Below are positions 9,892 to 21,364 of a DNA stretch of 64,000 nucleotides, piece after piece. Where the stretch lies: positions 434,001 through 498,000 of the forward strand of contig JAHLKF010000006.1 in assembly GCA_025558075.1 (NCBI GenBank), read 5' to 3'. Each line of letters opens with the position of its first letter. Position 1 is the stretch's first letter. The notes below the pieces were generated by a model. That model saw nothing but the letters and a program-made list of their open reading frames with translations, did not search any database and was not told the origin of the DNA. The position numbers and the translations under genes are program-made. Origin of the DNA: Gaertneriomyces semiglobifer. Taxonomy: Eukaryota; Chytridiomycota; Chytridiomycetes; Spizellomycetales; Spizellomycetaceae.

Positions 9892-11063
9892 TCACTCATC
9901 CGCAACCCCCACCCTCCACAACCCCTCCTCACCCTCCCCTCCCTCCCTCTTACACCTCTCACACCCCACCTCCCTCTCCACCCCATACACACTCCTCACA
10001 ACCTTCTCCTCTCCACTCAAATACGACCCCGTATGCACATGTCGCAACACCACGGGCGTGTCAGTCCTTATGGGTTCACCAATCATTTCGAAACGGAGGT
10101 CGGGGGAGGGATGGTGCAGTTCGAAATGGGAGAGGTGGCTTGGTCTGGGTGAGAGGTAGGCGCTTTGGAGACGGGTGTGCGGGGAGAGGAGTGGTGATGC
10201 CGGTGTGGATGTCAGATACCACTAAAAAAAACATCCACCCCAAAAAAAAAAAGAAAGAGAAACGAGTTTCTGATCAGTATTTTTGTCAAGTGAGAAATAT
10301 CACACCTACACTGATTTAACTCACCGATTCCGAGAAGAGCTCTTCACAACTCCACATCACCATCACTTTCTCTCCATACCGAACCACACCATCATTATTT
10401 TCTTCATTTTCTTCATTACTGACTCGCACAATTTGAAACGTCGTCCGTGTCATTGGTCCAACATCGACTTGTGACGTTGTTAAGGCTAATCGGGTGTCAC
10501 TTGTGATGCGGGGAAGTGGGATGGGAATGAGTGTGGATAGTGTGCCTGACGTTTTCACATTCTATAAACACCAAACACAGAGTTTAGACACTTCATGTTG
10601 GTTCTTGCTAATACGCGAGTGGGGTGGTACCGTGAGTAAGATGTTGGCGTTATATGAAAGTATCGGAGCCAAGAATTGCTAAACTCGTTTCGGAAAAAAT
10701 GAATAACGATATAATGGTATGTGTGAGAGAATATGTCTTTTTTTTTCATTACCTTTTTCCGAGCGATATCCAACACGTTCTGACATTTCACAGATTTCGA
10801 CGTCCCGTTTTCATACTGCGCCAAAAACTCTTTCAAAAGTTCCTTCAAAAAAAACGAAAAACCCAATCAAATTCACATCTTTTACTCTTTCTCAAACACA
10901 ACCACATATGTTTCAGTTTTTTATGTTTTACCTCTCTTGCAACCGACTCTTCAATCCAGTTCCCCGTTCGATGCGGGACAAACTCCGAAAGCTTCTTCAA
11001 TAACTCGTCGGTGGTGAGTGTGATTGAGATCGTCTCGGTTTGTGAGCGTTCTTCTCCTGGCAT
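9892..11063 (-). CDS. CFAP161: CFAP161 homologue (flagellar axoneme protein, MIR-like domain)
   Basis: Assembled from five exons: 10932-11063, 10753-10842, 10631-10678, 10325-10561 and 9892-10221, all joined in phase 0, giving 278 residues (the human protein is about 300). Exon 1 ends RTGNWIEESVARE and exon 2 continues ELLKEFLAQYENG, matching the family's RIGNW...EEELMKDFL start. Exon 4 has VVRYGEKVMVMW and exon 5 WYLTSTPASP, then HHPSPDLRFEMIGEPI and VVLRHVHTGSYLS, the MIR-like core. It ends with a tryptophan near the C-terminus, as in relatives. CFAP161 is a microtubule inner protein of motile cilia and flagella, so its presence argues that this fungus makes swimming zoospores. Exon 3 (16 codons) is the least certain; the rest is well supported by alignment and phase. 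Confidence 0.82.
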
Positions 11064-11879
11064 CTTGTCTAAACCTCCTTTCCTTATATACAAAACGATG
11101 TTCTGTGAGTTTTTGGGTGTGTGCGGAGTGGGGTGTGGTGCGCGCGTTTGGATGATGTAAGCGGTGTGGATGACTGTGCGTGGAAGGGAATGTGACTGTG
11201 CCGCGGAGTGCACGCGTACCGATGTTAGGTCGTAAACTTGATCTTGAGGTCGTACTCGTACTTGGACGGAATGCAATGTCCAATGAGTACAGTTGGAGCA
11301 GCGGCTGCTTGTCTATCTGGAAATTGTCAAGAGCCGTATGCGTCAATGTGTTTGCATCGAGTGTATATGTATTGGTGTATACAGATAGATATATGTGTAT
11401 GTCGCCAGGTGCTCGGATGCAACTCGTTTTGTTGGTTTGATGGGGCTCGTCCACTGCATGAACATTAGTTAGAGTACACTGTACGGTATATACAGTGTAT
11501 TTCGTGATGCGGGTAGATCAAAGAATCCACGTCAAAAGGTCGGTTACTTTTGCGAAGATCTGCGCGTGTTATCGCTGAACGTTAATTATTATCAATAACC
11601 TTAATTAAACCGCGAAATGGTTTTGACTGTGACAAAAGAGTTGTGATTCAGATGACATTCCTTTCTACTCTGGACGGACGGATGATTCTTGAAAACGTAC
11701 TGCAGGCTGGCTGTTTTTATGGTCTACGGAAAGTTGTTGCGTTTGTATAGAGTAACCTGAAAATCCCCGAGGAGCTGTCGTTGTTCCACACACTCTCTCT
11801 TTAATTTACTCTCACTGCGGACCCTCTCATTTTGCTCTCACTAGGGACTCGCTCCTTTACTCTCACTTAATTTGCGCTC
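11064..11879. other. Divergent intergenic region, CFAP161 / gamma-glutamyltransferase
   Basis: The two genes read outward from here. No coding sequence supported; short frames on both strands overlap each other and look random. Just before the GGT start lie pyrimidine-rich, CTCTCACT-type repeats (11790-11875). Confidence 0.55.
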
Positions 11880-13958
11880 ATGACATCCACACCCAACCTC
11901 ACCACCGAAGTCCTCACCCACGAGCCATGGCCCTTCACATCTCGCCGCTCCATCACATTCAGTCGTAAAGCGTTGATCGCAGGCTCCCAACCCCTCGCAG
12001 TCCAAGCCGGACTCATCACACTCCAAAAAGGCGGGAACGCAGCCGACGCAGCCGTGACCGTCGCCGCCTGTCTCAACGTAACAGAACCCGGCAGCACAGG
12101 CATCGGCGGCGACTGTTTCTGTCTCTTTTACGATGCAACCACACGACAAGTGCGTGCGTTGAATGGGAGTGGACGGGCGCCTGCGGAGTTGAGTTTGGAG
12201 TATTTGAAGAGTGTGGGGGTGACGACACGGAGTATACCGCTGGACTCGGCGTTGGCTGTGACTGTCCCCGGTGCGGCGGCGGGGTGGGTGGATGTCGTGG
12301 ATGCGTTTGGAAGTGGGAAAGTGGATATGCGAGAGGTCTTGGCGCCCGCGATTGATCTGGCTGAGAATGGGTTTATGGTGTCGGATGTGTCGGCGCATAT
12401 TTGGCAGACGTCGGAGGACAAGTTGAAGAGAGGCGGTGCGGAGGAGTTGCTTGTTAGGGGGGTGAGGGCGCCGGTGGAGGGTGAGTTGGTGCGCAATCCG
12501 GGGTTGGCGAACACGTTTCGAAAGTTGGCTGAGGAGGGCAAGGATGGGTTTTATAAGGGAGAGGTTGCGGAGGCTATCGTTGAGACATTGAAATCTCGAG
12601 GTAAGCGTGTGCACTGCTTTGATGGATGCGCGAGCTTGGACTCTTATACATGATTCCTCTTACGTGCAATGAACGCTAACGCGCTTCGATCATGCTCACC
12701 TCATTATCTAGGTGGAGTCATGACACTCGAAGACCTTGCCAACCACACCAGTACACCTACCGACCCCATCTCCATCGACTACGGCAACATCCGTCTTCAC
12801 GAACACTCTCCCAACGGCCAAGGTCTTGTCGCCCTCCAAGCCCTCGGTATCATCAAAGAACTCGAAGCCGCCGGTACCATCCAACCCCTCCACACATACG
12901 ACCCCTCTTCCCCCGAATACCTCCATATTCTAATCGAAGCCCTTCGTCTCGCCTTTGCCGACGGTCGTCACTGGATAGCCGATCCCGAAGTCGTCAACGT
13001 CCCCGTATCCCAACTCCTCGATCCCACTTATCTTTCCCACCGCGCCCAGCTGTTCAACCCCACCCACGCAGCTACAGATATCACCAACGGCACACCCCAA
13101 CACGCATGCGATACCGTCTACTTTGCCGTCGTTGACGAACACGGAAACGCGTGCAGCTTTATTAATTCCTTGTATCACTCTTTTGGAACGGGGATTGTTG
13201 CAAGGGGAACCGGCGTCGCGTTGCAGTCGAGGGGAAATGGGTTTTCGCTTGTGGAGGGCGCGATGAATTGTGTGGAACCGGGGAAGAGACCGTATCATAC
13301 GATTATTCCGGCCATGGTGACGGATAGGGAGAGTGATGAGTTGGTGTATTGTTATGGGTGTATGGGTATGTACCTTCCCCCCTTCCCCTTCCCTCGCCCC
13401 ACCGTCCTGGGTGTGTGGTTGGTTCACATCACTTGCTTGGGCTGTATTGTTTTTTTTTTTTTTTTTTTGTTTTTTTTTTTTGGGTTTCGTGCTGGGGACA
13501 TTTGGCATCCCCCCTCCCAACGCTATTTCGCAAACTCACTAACCCTTTTCACATTCTTCTCTTTCCTCATTCCTCCACCACTTCCGATTCTCATCACCCA
13601 CACATAAAAACATAAAAAAATTACAGGCGGATTCATGCAACCCCAAGGACACCTTCAACTCCTCCTCTCCCTCCTCCACCACACACCCACCAACCCCCAA
13701 CTCGCCATCGACACCCCCCGGTTCTGTATCGCCCCCGACACCGGGATCGTCTACCTCGAAGAAGGTCACACCGACCAAACCGTGCACGGATTGAGAGAGA
13801 TGGGACATGTGGTGGAAGTGAAGTGTGGGAGGGATAGGGCGTTGTTTGGACGGGCGCAGGTGGTTGAACGTGTGCAGGGGGGGTGGAGGGGGGAAGTGAT
13901 CCGAGAGGGGATGGGATGTGTGTGCCGTTGGTGTAGAGGGTGGGTGTTGTGTGGTTAG
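11880..13958 (+). CDS. Gamma-glutamyltransferase family hydrolase, possible C-terminal frameshift
   Basis: Three exons: 11880-12600, 12712-13365 and from 13627. The joins give ...SRGGVMTLEDL and CYGCMGGFMQPQGH, both diagnostic for the family. The N-terminal part has the GGNAADAAVTVAACLNV and GSTGIGGDCF motifs. The autoprocessing nucleophile is the threonine of HACDTVYFAVVD (about residue 375). There is no signal peptide, as in the soluble YwrD-like branch rather than secreted glutathione hydrolases; the expected role is cleavage or transfer of gamma-glutamyl groups. The last part is odd. As written, the frame passes a run of seven G (13877-13883) and ends at 13958 with an unrelated tail. One extra G would restore the family ending GGSDPRGDG and stop at 13936. 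Intron 2 carries a very long T tract (13451-13480). Confidence 0.85.
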
Positions 13959-14328
13959 GTATCGATGACCGGACAGTGTGCTCGGGCGCGTTTTTTGTAC
14001 CGTTACGATATGGGAGCCTGTTTGGGAGTGGTAGATAGTGGAGATAGAGCGATTGGTAGAGTAGAGGCCAAGAGTCGAGTTCTCCTTTTTTGTTTTGCTT
14101 AAGTGTGGCGTAAACTGTCAAGGTACAGATGCATGCGTGTCGTGCGCCCGGTTTAATTCAGGGGGGAAAGTTTAATCTCCCTCTCTCCATTCTCATATTA
14201 TCCATTTCCAAATGTATATATGTATATATATAACCTCTCTCTTCCCTCTCTCATCTCACCAACACCAAAAGAGTCTCTCTCTACCCAATCTCTTCCCCCC
14301 TCAAAATGGGCGCTTATGTCGAACTCGG
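13959..14328. other. Convergent intergenic region
   Basis: Lies between the ends of the gamma-glutamyltransferase and the phosphate transporter. Nothing coding seen. An AT-rich segment with alternating TATATA is present at 14212-14232. Confidence 0.6.
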
Positions 14329-17264
14329 TTATTGGAATCCTAACCACCCCATGATGGGCCACGCAACAGCCATCAACACAAACCACGCAATAACACTACT
14401 CGGCAACCCGACTTTCATGAAATCCGTCACCGTCACCCAGGGTAAGCCCGTAGGGTCTTCCAACGAGATGGCGTTCATGTTGGGGAAGGATGAGACGGGC
14501 AGTCCCATGGCGCCAGAACACATCAATGCTATCAACATCGTAAAAAAAAGAAAAAAAAAGTCATATCATCAGTGTTTGTCGTTATGTAACCGTAGATCAG
14601 AGAGTTTGGATCTGTGCAGGGCGTAGGTTTCTTAGATACGTTACCTGCAGCCATAACCAACGTGTTGGGTCTCGGATCATCCAGTCCCTTTCCGACTTCG
14701 AGAATGATCGGCAAAATAATCAATGCGCCAACGGTATGTGAAATAAACGTCGTCATCACCAAAACCAGACCCGAGAAGATGATCATACATTCAAAGGGGG
14801 ATAGACCTTGGAGATGTGGGGTGATAGAAGTAGTAATCGCGTGCAACAGACCCGAGGAATCGACTGCGCGACCAAGTGCGATGCCGCCCATTGCTAACAT
14901 CACAACTACAAAAACAAAAGACTTATGATCAGCCCAAACAAAAAAGGAAGGAAGGAAGAAAAGGTGTTTGATGGCTTACCACTCCAGAGCATACTGTTCC
15001 AGTCATCTTTGGTTAATATCCCCGTGGCATAGAATGCAACAATAGGAACAATCGCTACGACACCCATATCCCCCACCACCTGTTCCATGCCACTCTCAAG
15101 ACACCACAACACGATCGTCACCACAGACACACCAATGACCCACCACTGCTTCCCCGTCAACGGATGTTCCTTAAAATAATTATGACTGAACAGTTCTGGT
15201 GGTGCCGCGCCAGACGCGTTCGAGGGGCGGTAGACGAACAGTAGGAACAGCCAGATCAAAAGATCGACAATGACTACAACGGGAATGGTGATGAGAAACC
15301 ATTGGGGCCATGAGGGTGGGGGATCCATTGTTCCGATTGCGATGATGTTTTGCGGGGAGGAGATAGGTGATGCCATACCCCCCACGTTGGCGGCAAGGGC
15401 TATGCCCATGACAAGACATCGGGCGTAGGCCGACTTTGAGGGAAGGTTACGTAAAATCGGCTGTACAAATCTGGGGGTCAGTCGTCCACCATCAATCTAG
15501 TCGAGCTTCACCAATTGACAAGTAGTCCCCCACACATACCGTAACCAAGGAAAAGCACAAGACCGGTGCCGCTACGTTACTGATCCACATACTCGCAAAC
15601 GTGCTCACAAACATGTTGGCCAACAGTACTGATTGAGGTTTGCTACCCGCTTTTCCAAGAATGAAACTCGCAAGTCCTTTCGCGATGTGATGTTTGCTCA
15701 ACGCCGCAGCCAAAGAGAATCCACCAAGGAGTAACATGATAACGGGACCGAACATATCAGAAAAGATCTTGCGAGACGCTTCTTTAGCATCGAGACGACG
15801 GTAGCAGGCTTTGGTCATGCTGGTGTCAGTGCAAGTTTCCGGGGCGCGGAGGACGCGGAGAAGAACGACAAGGAAAGGGACGAGGATAGCGGTAATGAAA
15901 AGCGGCAGTGCCTAACGCAACGCATAATGAGTGCATATCACCACGCACGACTCAACAGAGATTCACAAACCTCAAACGCCCACAACAGGGAAGCAAACAC
16001 CAGTATAGCGAAACAATTACTCTGCTCCGGGGTATCCAACACCGGGAACATCAGCAACCCCACCAACACCAACACGGACGTCAGCAACTTCACGCCAGCG
16101 GCATTCAGTCTGGGTATCCTCATGGTCCTCCCTCCAACGTTCACCACAATCCACTTCGTCTTTGCCGCATCATCCTTTGGCTTTAATGCCACTGTCTGTC
16201 TCCTTCGTTCCTGCTCAATCATATCCTTCCAGATGGTGTTCCGCTCCCAAATGATCCGATCTCTCAATCGCGATTTCAACTCTGATAGCGCAAGAGACAA
16301 TTTACCATCAGTATGTATCCGCGCATACACGCCAACGACCTTATCAATCATGTCATTCAGTCGCTCTTTTGTCACTGTTCGGAACGGATACGCTTGATCC
16401 ACTTTGGTAGCCATATACTGTCGTCTGATTTTGATCGCGGTTACTTTATCAAATTTCTTCAAGATTTTGGAAAAACCTGTGTAATTGAGTTCAACATAAT
16501 CCTTGAGTTCGCAGAGGACGATGAAGAGGTCCATGGCACGCTTGGTGAATTTAATGCGGTGCTGCTTGAAGGCTTTGGAGAGCCATATGGGGGAGGAAGG
16601 CTCTTCAATGGGTGGTTCTTCGACATGTGTCTGCGGATTGGAGTTGAATCGGCGGGGCCAGGTGCCGTGGACGGACGTGTTGATATGGGGCGGTCTATCG
16701 ACGGCACTATCATCCGCGGCACGAGGGGATGGCGCCTCAGGATCACCATGCACTAAGAAATACGTAACACCATGTTGTTAGCGTCCCCATTTCCCTTCAA
16801 TGCAAAGCTCCGCATGGAACAATACCAACCATCAAACGCCTCCAAGTTCATTACATCTGCCAATAAACTTTCGACTTCCTCAAATCCTTCTCGCTCTTTT
16901 CTCGTATAGAAATCGACGATTTTGTCCAATTGTTCATCTAGCGCTCGTCGGAAAAACTGTGCGCCTTCTTCTGGAGTCGTACTTCCTAGCAAAGGTCGGT
17001 TCTCGTCCACTACTACCTCCACTTGGTCGCCATCAAGATCATGGGGTGAGGATGGCAGGGCTGCCACCCCAATCATCGCCTTCTCGACCGCATAGACGAT
17101 CTTTTTGAGCTGTGAATACGCACTGTAATGAAAATATTAAGATCAATGTTGTTCTCACCGACGCCGAGGCGTCTTGAGCGACTGCGTTCCGCTCTACATC
17201 CTTACATGTAGTAGTCCTGCCAATCAGGACTTGCGTTTAAACTTATAGAATGAGCAAACTTCAT
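14329..17264 (-). CDS. SPX-domain low-affinity phosphate transporter (PHO87/90/91 family)
   Basis: Seven exons: 17206-17264, 16830-17122, 15971-16752, 15540-15911, 14980-15460, 14645-14905, 14329-14528; 815 residues, against about 880-920 for the yeast relatives. The N-terminus is an SPX domain (start MKFAHSISLNASPDWQDYYI, then AYSQLKKIVY, later LCELKDYVELNYTGFSKILK), which senses inositol pyrophosphates as a read-out of phosphate. The rest is a SLC13/DASS-type divalent-anion transporter with about ten membrane helices and the signatures SLVTPILRNLP, NVGGMASPISSPQN and SGAMGLPVSSFPN. It should move phosphate across the plasma or vacuolar membrane. The start at 17264 was chosen because SPX domains begin MKF; an in-frame ATG at 17474 would add 70 residues. 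The donor of intron 2 (GTTGGT) is weak, but phase and the CTAAC branch site support it. Confidence 0.9.
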
Positions 17265-18013
17265 CTTGTACCACTCGTCTTTGCTTCTTCGCTGCTCAAG
17301 ATCAGGTTCCGATGATGGCCCAGGTTTAGCAGCACCGTCCGAAGTTGCAGTGCGCGGAGTGACAGGGGTGAGTACGATAAGTTCTTGAGATTGCGATGGA
17401 GTCTCAGACTCTTTGGAAAGCGCAGAGTAAGGGAACTGAGATTTGGTGACGAGTGCACTCCACCGCTTAACCAAGCGGGTAATGCGAAAGAAGGGCCACA
17501 GCTTTGGAGACCGTTCAAGGGGGGTGTCTATGATAGTATTCTACTAATGATTACGCACACGCAGAGGTCAGTGACAGTACCCTATTACTATGGATGATGG
17601 AGAGTAATGAGCTCTTGTATATGCCGATGTCTATTGTCGTGTTGAGGTAAATGGATGCAACTACGCGCAGGTGACATCTGCGTACGTTAAAAGCCGAATG
17701 AAGCACTTGGACAGAATTGAACGCCGACCGACAGAAGGACAACCTCCTCATAGGTTATGAATCCAGAGTGTGTGCGGTATGGCAACCCTGCATCAAAAGC
17801 AACATAAAGGTAACGGTAATAGTAATTACACTTTGTTCATGCTAGGATGTGTTCTTAAATAGTGAACCAATGCCATCGGACTGCGATACTATAATATAAT
17901 GTGCTCAGATAAGAGCCAGCAATCGAAGTAGCAGTAAATAGGTGTGAAATCCATCTTCCGCCTTGTTGACAAGGAGAAATGATCCCATGCGCCAGGTTAG
18001 CTTGCAAGATCGT
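17265..18013. other. Intergenic region upstream of the phosphate transporter
   Basis: Should contain the transporter's promoter and 5' leader and the 3' end of the next minus-strand gene. The in-frame extension 17265-17474 has an acidic/proline composition and could be translated, but I see no domain. Nothing else supported. Confidence 0.5.
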
Positions 18014-18883
18014 TCATGCTCTCTTCTTCTTTTTACGATTGATCCTCTCTCCGTTTTCACCATTCTGGGCCCTCCACGTTTCGTCAGAGATCATTCCTGC
18101 TCTAGTCAACCCAGGTGGGGGTTTCCGCTGCCCAAGGCCTCCCATGGGTTTCGCATCCGCAACTTTATCCGTGCCACGCTTCTCACCCACTTTCATCCTC
18201 ATCACCCATACACGCATCCAGCCGACCGCCAGCGTAACGACGCCGAACACAATGATAAGGCGGGTTAGGCGGTGATGTAGAGTAGAAACTCCCGCAGTCA
18301 CTCTCAGAAACGATGATGTCGAACTGTTAGATCCCCATATTTCATTGGTTGCTTTGTCATAACCCCAGGATGCCACCCCGTGGAGAACGCTCTCGGTGAG
18401 CTCGAGTGCGAGGAGTGCACCAGGCACGAATCGGAAATAACGCACGTCGATGGGGTGACTGCGTTCTTGAAGTTCTTTCTCTATTTTTGTCTTTTCAGTC
18501 GTATCAGCGGTAGAACTTTGAGCTTGAAGTTCTTGTCGTGCTAAGTGCATCAACTCTTCTTCGGCACCGTATAAACTGGTTGAAAGTGCGTTGATGAGGA
18601 AGTAGAGGAGATACGTAGTTACGACGACCGCGGGGAGTTTGGCGAGGAGGAAGGCCATGTAGGGTGTTGGTGAGGGAAGGGATGCGAGGTATTCGGATAG
18701 CGATGACGGGGTTGGTGAGGGGGCGTTTGTCGGGAGCGGAAGGGAGGTGAGACTGAGAAGTGGGGCTTCATAGGAAGAGGAAAGACGGTGGGAGACGTAG
18801 TATAGTGGGAGAACAAGGAGCTGAAGGAGGAATGGTTTGTAAGGGCGAAGACGGCCCACCAGAGAGGGCTTATTGGTGGTCAT
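18014..18883 (-). CDS. Hypothetical four-helix membrane protein with dilysine end
   Basis: A single-exon frame. I prefer the ATG at 18883 (MTTNKPSLVGRLRPYKPFLL, 289 residues), because the 29 residues added by the ATG at 18970 look like leader sequence. Four hydrophobic segments are visible: PFLLQLLVLPLYYVS, AKLPAVVVTTYLLYFLINAL, VPGALLALELTESVLHGVA and LIIVFGVVTLAVGWMRVWV. Between helices 2 and 3 is a charged stretch (AEEELMHLARQELQAQ...) likely to be cytosolic. The last four residues are KKRA, which fits the KKXX signal for retrieval to the endoplasmic reticulum. I do not recognise the family. It is transcribed away from the Dabb gene, with about 180 bp between the starts. Confidence 0.6.
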   Translation of the reverse strand: MTTNKPSLVGRLRPYKPFLLQLLVLPLYYVSHRLSSSYEAPLLSLTSLPLPTNAPSPTPSSLSEYLASLPSPTPYMAFLLAKLPAVVVTTYLLYFLINALSTSLYGAEEELMHLARQELQAQSSTADTTEKTKIEKELQERSHPIDVRYFRFVPGALLALELTESVLHGVASWGYDKATNEIWGSNSSTSSFLRVTAGVSTLHHRLTRLIIVFGVVTLAVGWMRVWVMRMKVGEKRGTDKVADAKPMGGLGQRKPPPGLTRAGMISDETWRAQNGENGERINRKKKKRA

Positions 18884-19062
18884 CGTTGAGGTGATGTTGT
18901 GAAGTGGTGTCGAGGTGCGAAGTTGAGTTAATGTTGGATTCCACGCGTTAAAAGTCTCGCAGCCCAACACTTGATCTTGAGCTCATCATAAGATCCTCTC
19001 ATAGAACGTTAATAGAGGCATTCATTTTGTGGTAGTTTAACTGCGTATCCTGATTTAACATA

Positions 19063-19720
19063 ATGACTGTCACTCATATTGGTGAGCTTTGTGCAGCAAT
19101 ATTTCTTTGGCCAACGTTTATTCTTAGATTCACGATCTTGCAGTACTCTTCAAGGTCAAATCTGACACCAATGTTAAGCATTTTGAAGAGCAAGTTCAAA
19201 GCCTAACCAAAGTTCCCGGCGTTCAGAAGGTATGCATTCCTCTAATGATTTATCATGTAAAAACCGGGATGTACGTCTGATTTCCATTTGGTTGTAAGCT
19301 TTCATTTGGACAAACGTTTAAGACGCAACGGTCGAAGGGATACACTCATGGTAACCACACCTGAGAGTGCATCGTGGCAATTATGGACTGATCACTTTCC
19401 TGTTCTCACCGAACAGCCCTGGTTGTAGAGCTTGCCGATAAGGCGGCTTTAGAGACGTACGCGACGGATGAGCATCACGGTAGGTTCCGTTGTGCTTACT
19501 ACGTTGCTACCGCAGGCGCCGCGATTCTGTTTATGGTATGCGAGAGAGCTAACGGATTGCATAATTGGTAGTGAGCGTAATACAGAACACGATCATTCCC
19601 GGAGTCGAACCTGGTGAGTTGTAGATTGGGTCGCCAAAGAAGAGATGAAAATGATGCGTCGTTTGCTGATGTTGGTTTCACCGTGTAGATGGGATTTTGG
19701 CCATGGACATTGAGAACTAG
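19063..19720 (+). CDS. Dabb-domain (stress-responsive A/B barrel) small protein
   Basis: Six small exons (19063-19081, 19144-19229, 19299-19350, 19417-19479, 19572-19613, 19689-19720) joined in consistent phase give 97 residues. The product starts MTVTHIVLFKVKSD, continues with VPGVQKLSFGQTF, RSKGYTHALVVELAD and ends DGILAMDIEN. This is a whole Dabb domain, a ferredoxin-like fold that dimerises into a barrel and occurs in plant stress proteins, fungal small proteins and some polyketide cyclases. The histidines after the HALVV strand are those usual in the family. The specific reaction or ligand cannot be told. All exons are shorter than 90 nt, so plain ORF scans miss this gene. It converges on DBP8. 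Confidence 0.82.
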
Positions 19721-19900
19721 GTATCCTTCTGTAGCAGAAACCGGTTGCCAACGGGCTGTACGCCCACAAGTTTCACATCTCGGGTCTAAACACATGCGTA
19801 CAACGTCAGCATAAACACAGCCGGCAGACCTGGGCGTTGTTGGCAGATAACACGAACAGGGTTTCTTCTAGCTCGCGCATGTAATTGCCAGGCACAACTA

Positions 19901-21364
19901 TTATTCAGCTTTACTTCGCTTTGCCCTCTCAGCTTTTCCTGACCGCGATTTCCGCTTCTTTACCACCTTGCCGCCGCCTTGTTTTTCCTTATGTATCCGC
20001 TTTCTCTCACCAAAATTAGTGTCTAGCATGAACTGCAGAAAAATGCAAATGGTCAGGGTTACGAATCCAATCAAGTACCCGCGGAGGATCGTAACAGCAT
20101 ACATACCATTTTGGCTATTCTACCTGCCGCACTGACTTCTTCCAGAGCCTCCAATACATCCTTCTCGTCCACTTCATACTCCACGAGTTCCTTTCCAATT
20201 TTGTCCTCCACATGTTTGAGCAGATCGATATCGTACTGAGTGATGAACGACACGGACATACCGCCGCGTCCCGCACGAGCAGTACGACCCACTCGGTGGA
20301 CGTAGTCAGCGGCTGATGCCGGGAATTCATAATTCAAGACAACCTGTACAGTGGGGATATCCAAACCACTAGCAACAATGATAACTCATGTCAGCAGAAG
20401 GGACTATGCAGTTCCTACCTTATTGAACTGTCACTTACCGACTTCCTACATCTGTCGCAATGAGCACGTTTGAAATTCCACTTCTGAATTTCGCCAGGGA
20501 TGCCAATCGTTCAGCCTGCGTCATCTGCCCATGCAAGGCCACGCACTGCACTCCTAGTTCTCGCAGTGTCTGACGAACGTACTCGCATGTCCAACATTTT
20601 CCCGTAAACACAATCATGGATTTTCCTTCTAACATATCTCGACAGAGATGTGCAAGATATGTATCGCGAACTGCGGCCGACAAGAACATATAGCGCTGAT
20701 CCAGTTTCTCCACCTGTTCATAACCCCCCGATCCACAATGCCAGACAAAAGCATCTTTGCTCCAGCCACCAATTTCCATTGTCGCACTGAAAAGCAATGT
20801 CTGTCGTTCCTTTGGTAAAGCATCCAGAACCACCTCCATGTCGTTTGCGAAAGTATCTGTCAGCAACCTGTCTGCTTCGTCTATCACTAGAAACTTCACT
20901 TTCCCCAGTCGCAGTGCATTTGTAGTACTCTGTACATGATCCGCTAGCCGGCCCGGAGTCGCGATAATGACATGTGGCCGTGAACATAGCTCCAACGCTT
21001 GCTTGGTCATATCCATGCCACCAACAACAATGGAAACCCGCAAGTTGATCCCTACTCCCAATACTCGAAACTGTTCTGCAATCTGAAAAGCGAGCTCCCG
21101 CGTTGGCGTCAGCACCACAGCAAAAACGCCATAGATGTCCTGTGCCAGTTTTTCCAGAATTGGAACAGCAAATGCTGCAGTTTTTCCACTACCCGTCGCA
21201 GCACTTCCAACACAGTCCCGCCCTTTGAGAATTTCTGGGATGCATTTACGTTGAATCTCTGTGGGTTTCTGGATGCCGACACTGTGCAGTGTTTGAGTTA
21301 ACCACGGAGAGACTCCCAAATCCGGAAACGTCAGCGGTTCTTTCGCTTCCGTAGCCATGTCCAT
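19901..21364 (-). CDS. DBP8: DEAD-box RNA helicase DBP8/DDX49
   Basis: Three exons, 20439-21364, 20107-20368 and 19901-20032, coding for 439 residues (yeast Dbp8 has 431). Helicase motifs in order: AATGSGKT (Walker A), PTRELA, TPGRLADH, VIDEADRLL, FSAT, then ATDVGSRGLDIP across the first intron and HRVGRTARAGRGG. The sequence EQFRVLGVGINLRVSIVVGG and the short lysine/arginine-rich end (GFGERKR-like, here NFGERKRIHKEKQ) place it in the Dbp8/DDX49 group, which acts in the nucleolus in 18S rRNA maturation. It starts 223 bp from the divergently transcribed RNA-repair gene. Confidence 0.92.

Noticed and set aside
19500..19700. tRNA gene on the minus strand suggested by a GGTTCGACTCC word
   Set aside because: No D-arm, anticodon arm or pairing acceptor stem can be built around it, the T stem has a mismatch, and the bases are explained as codons of Dabb exon 5.
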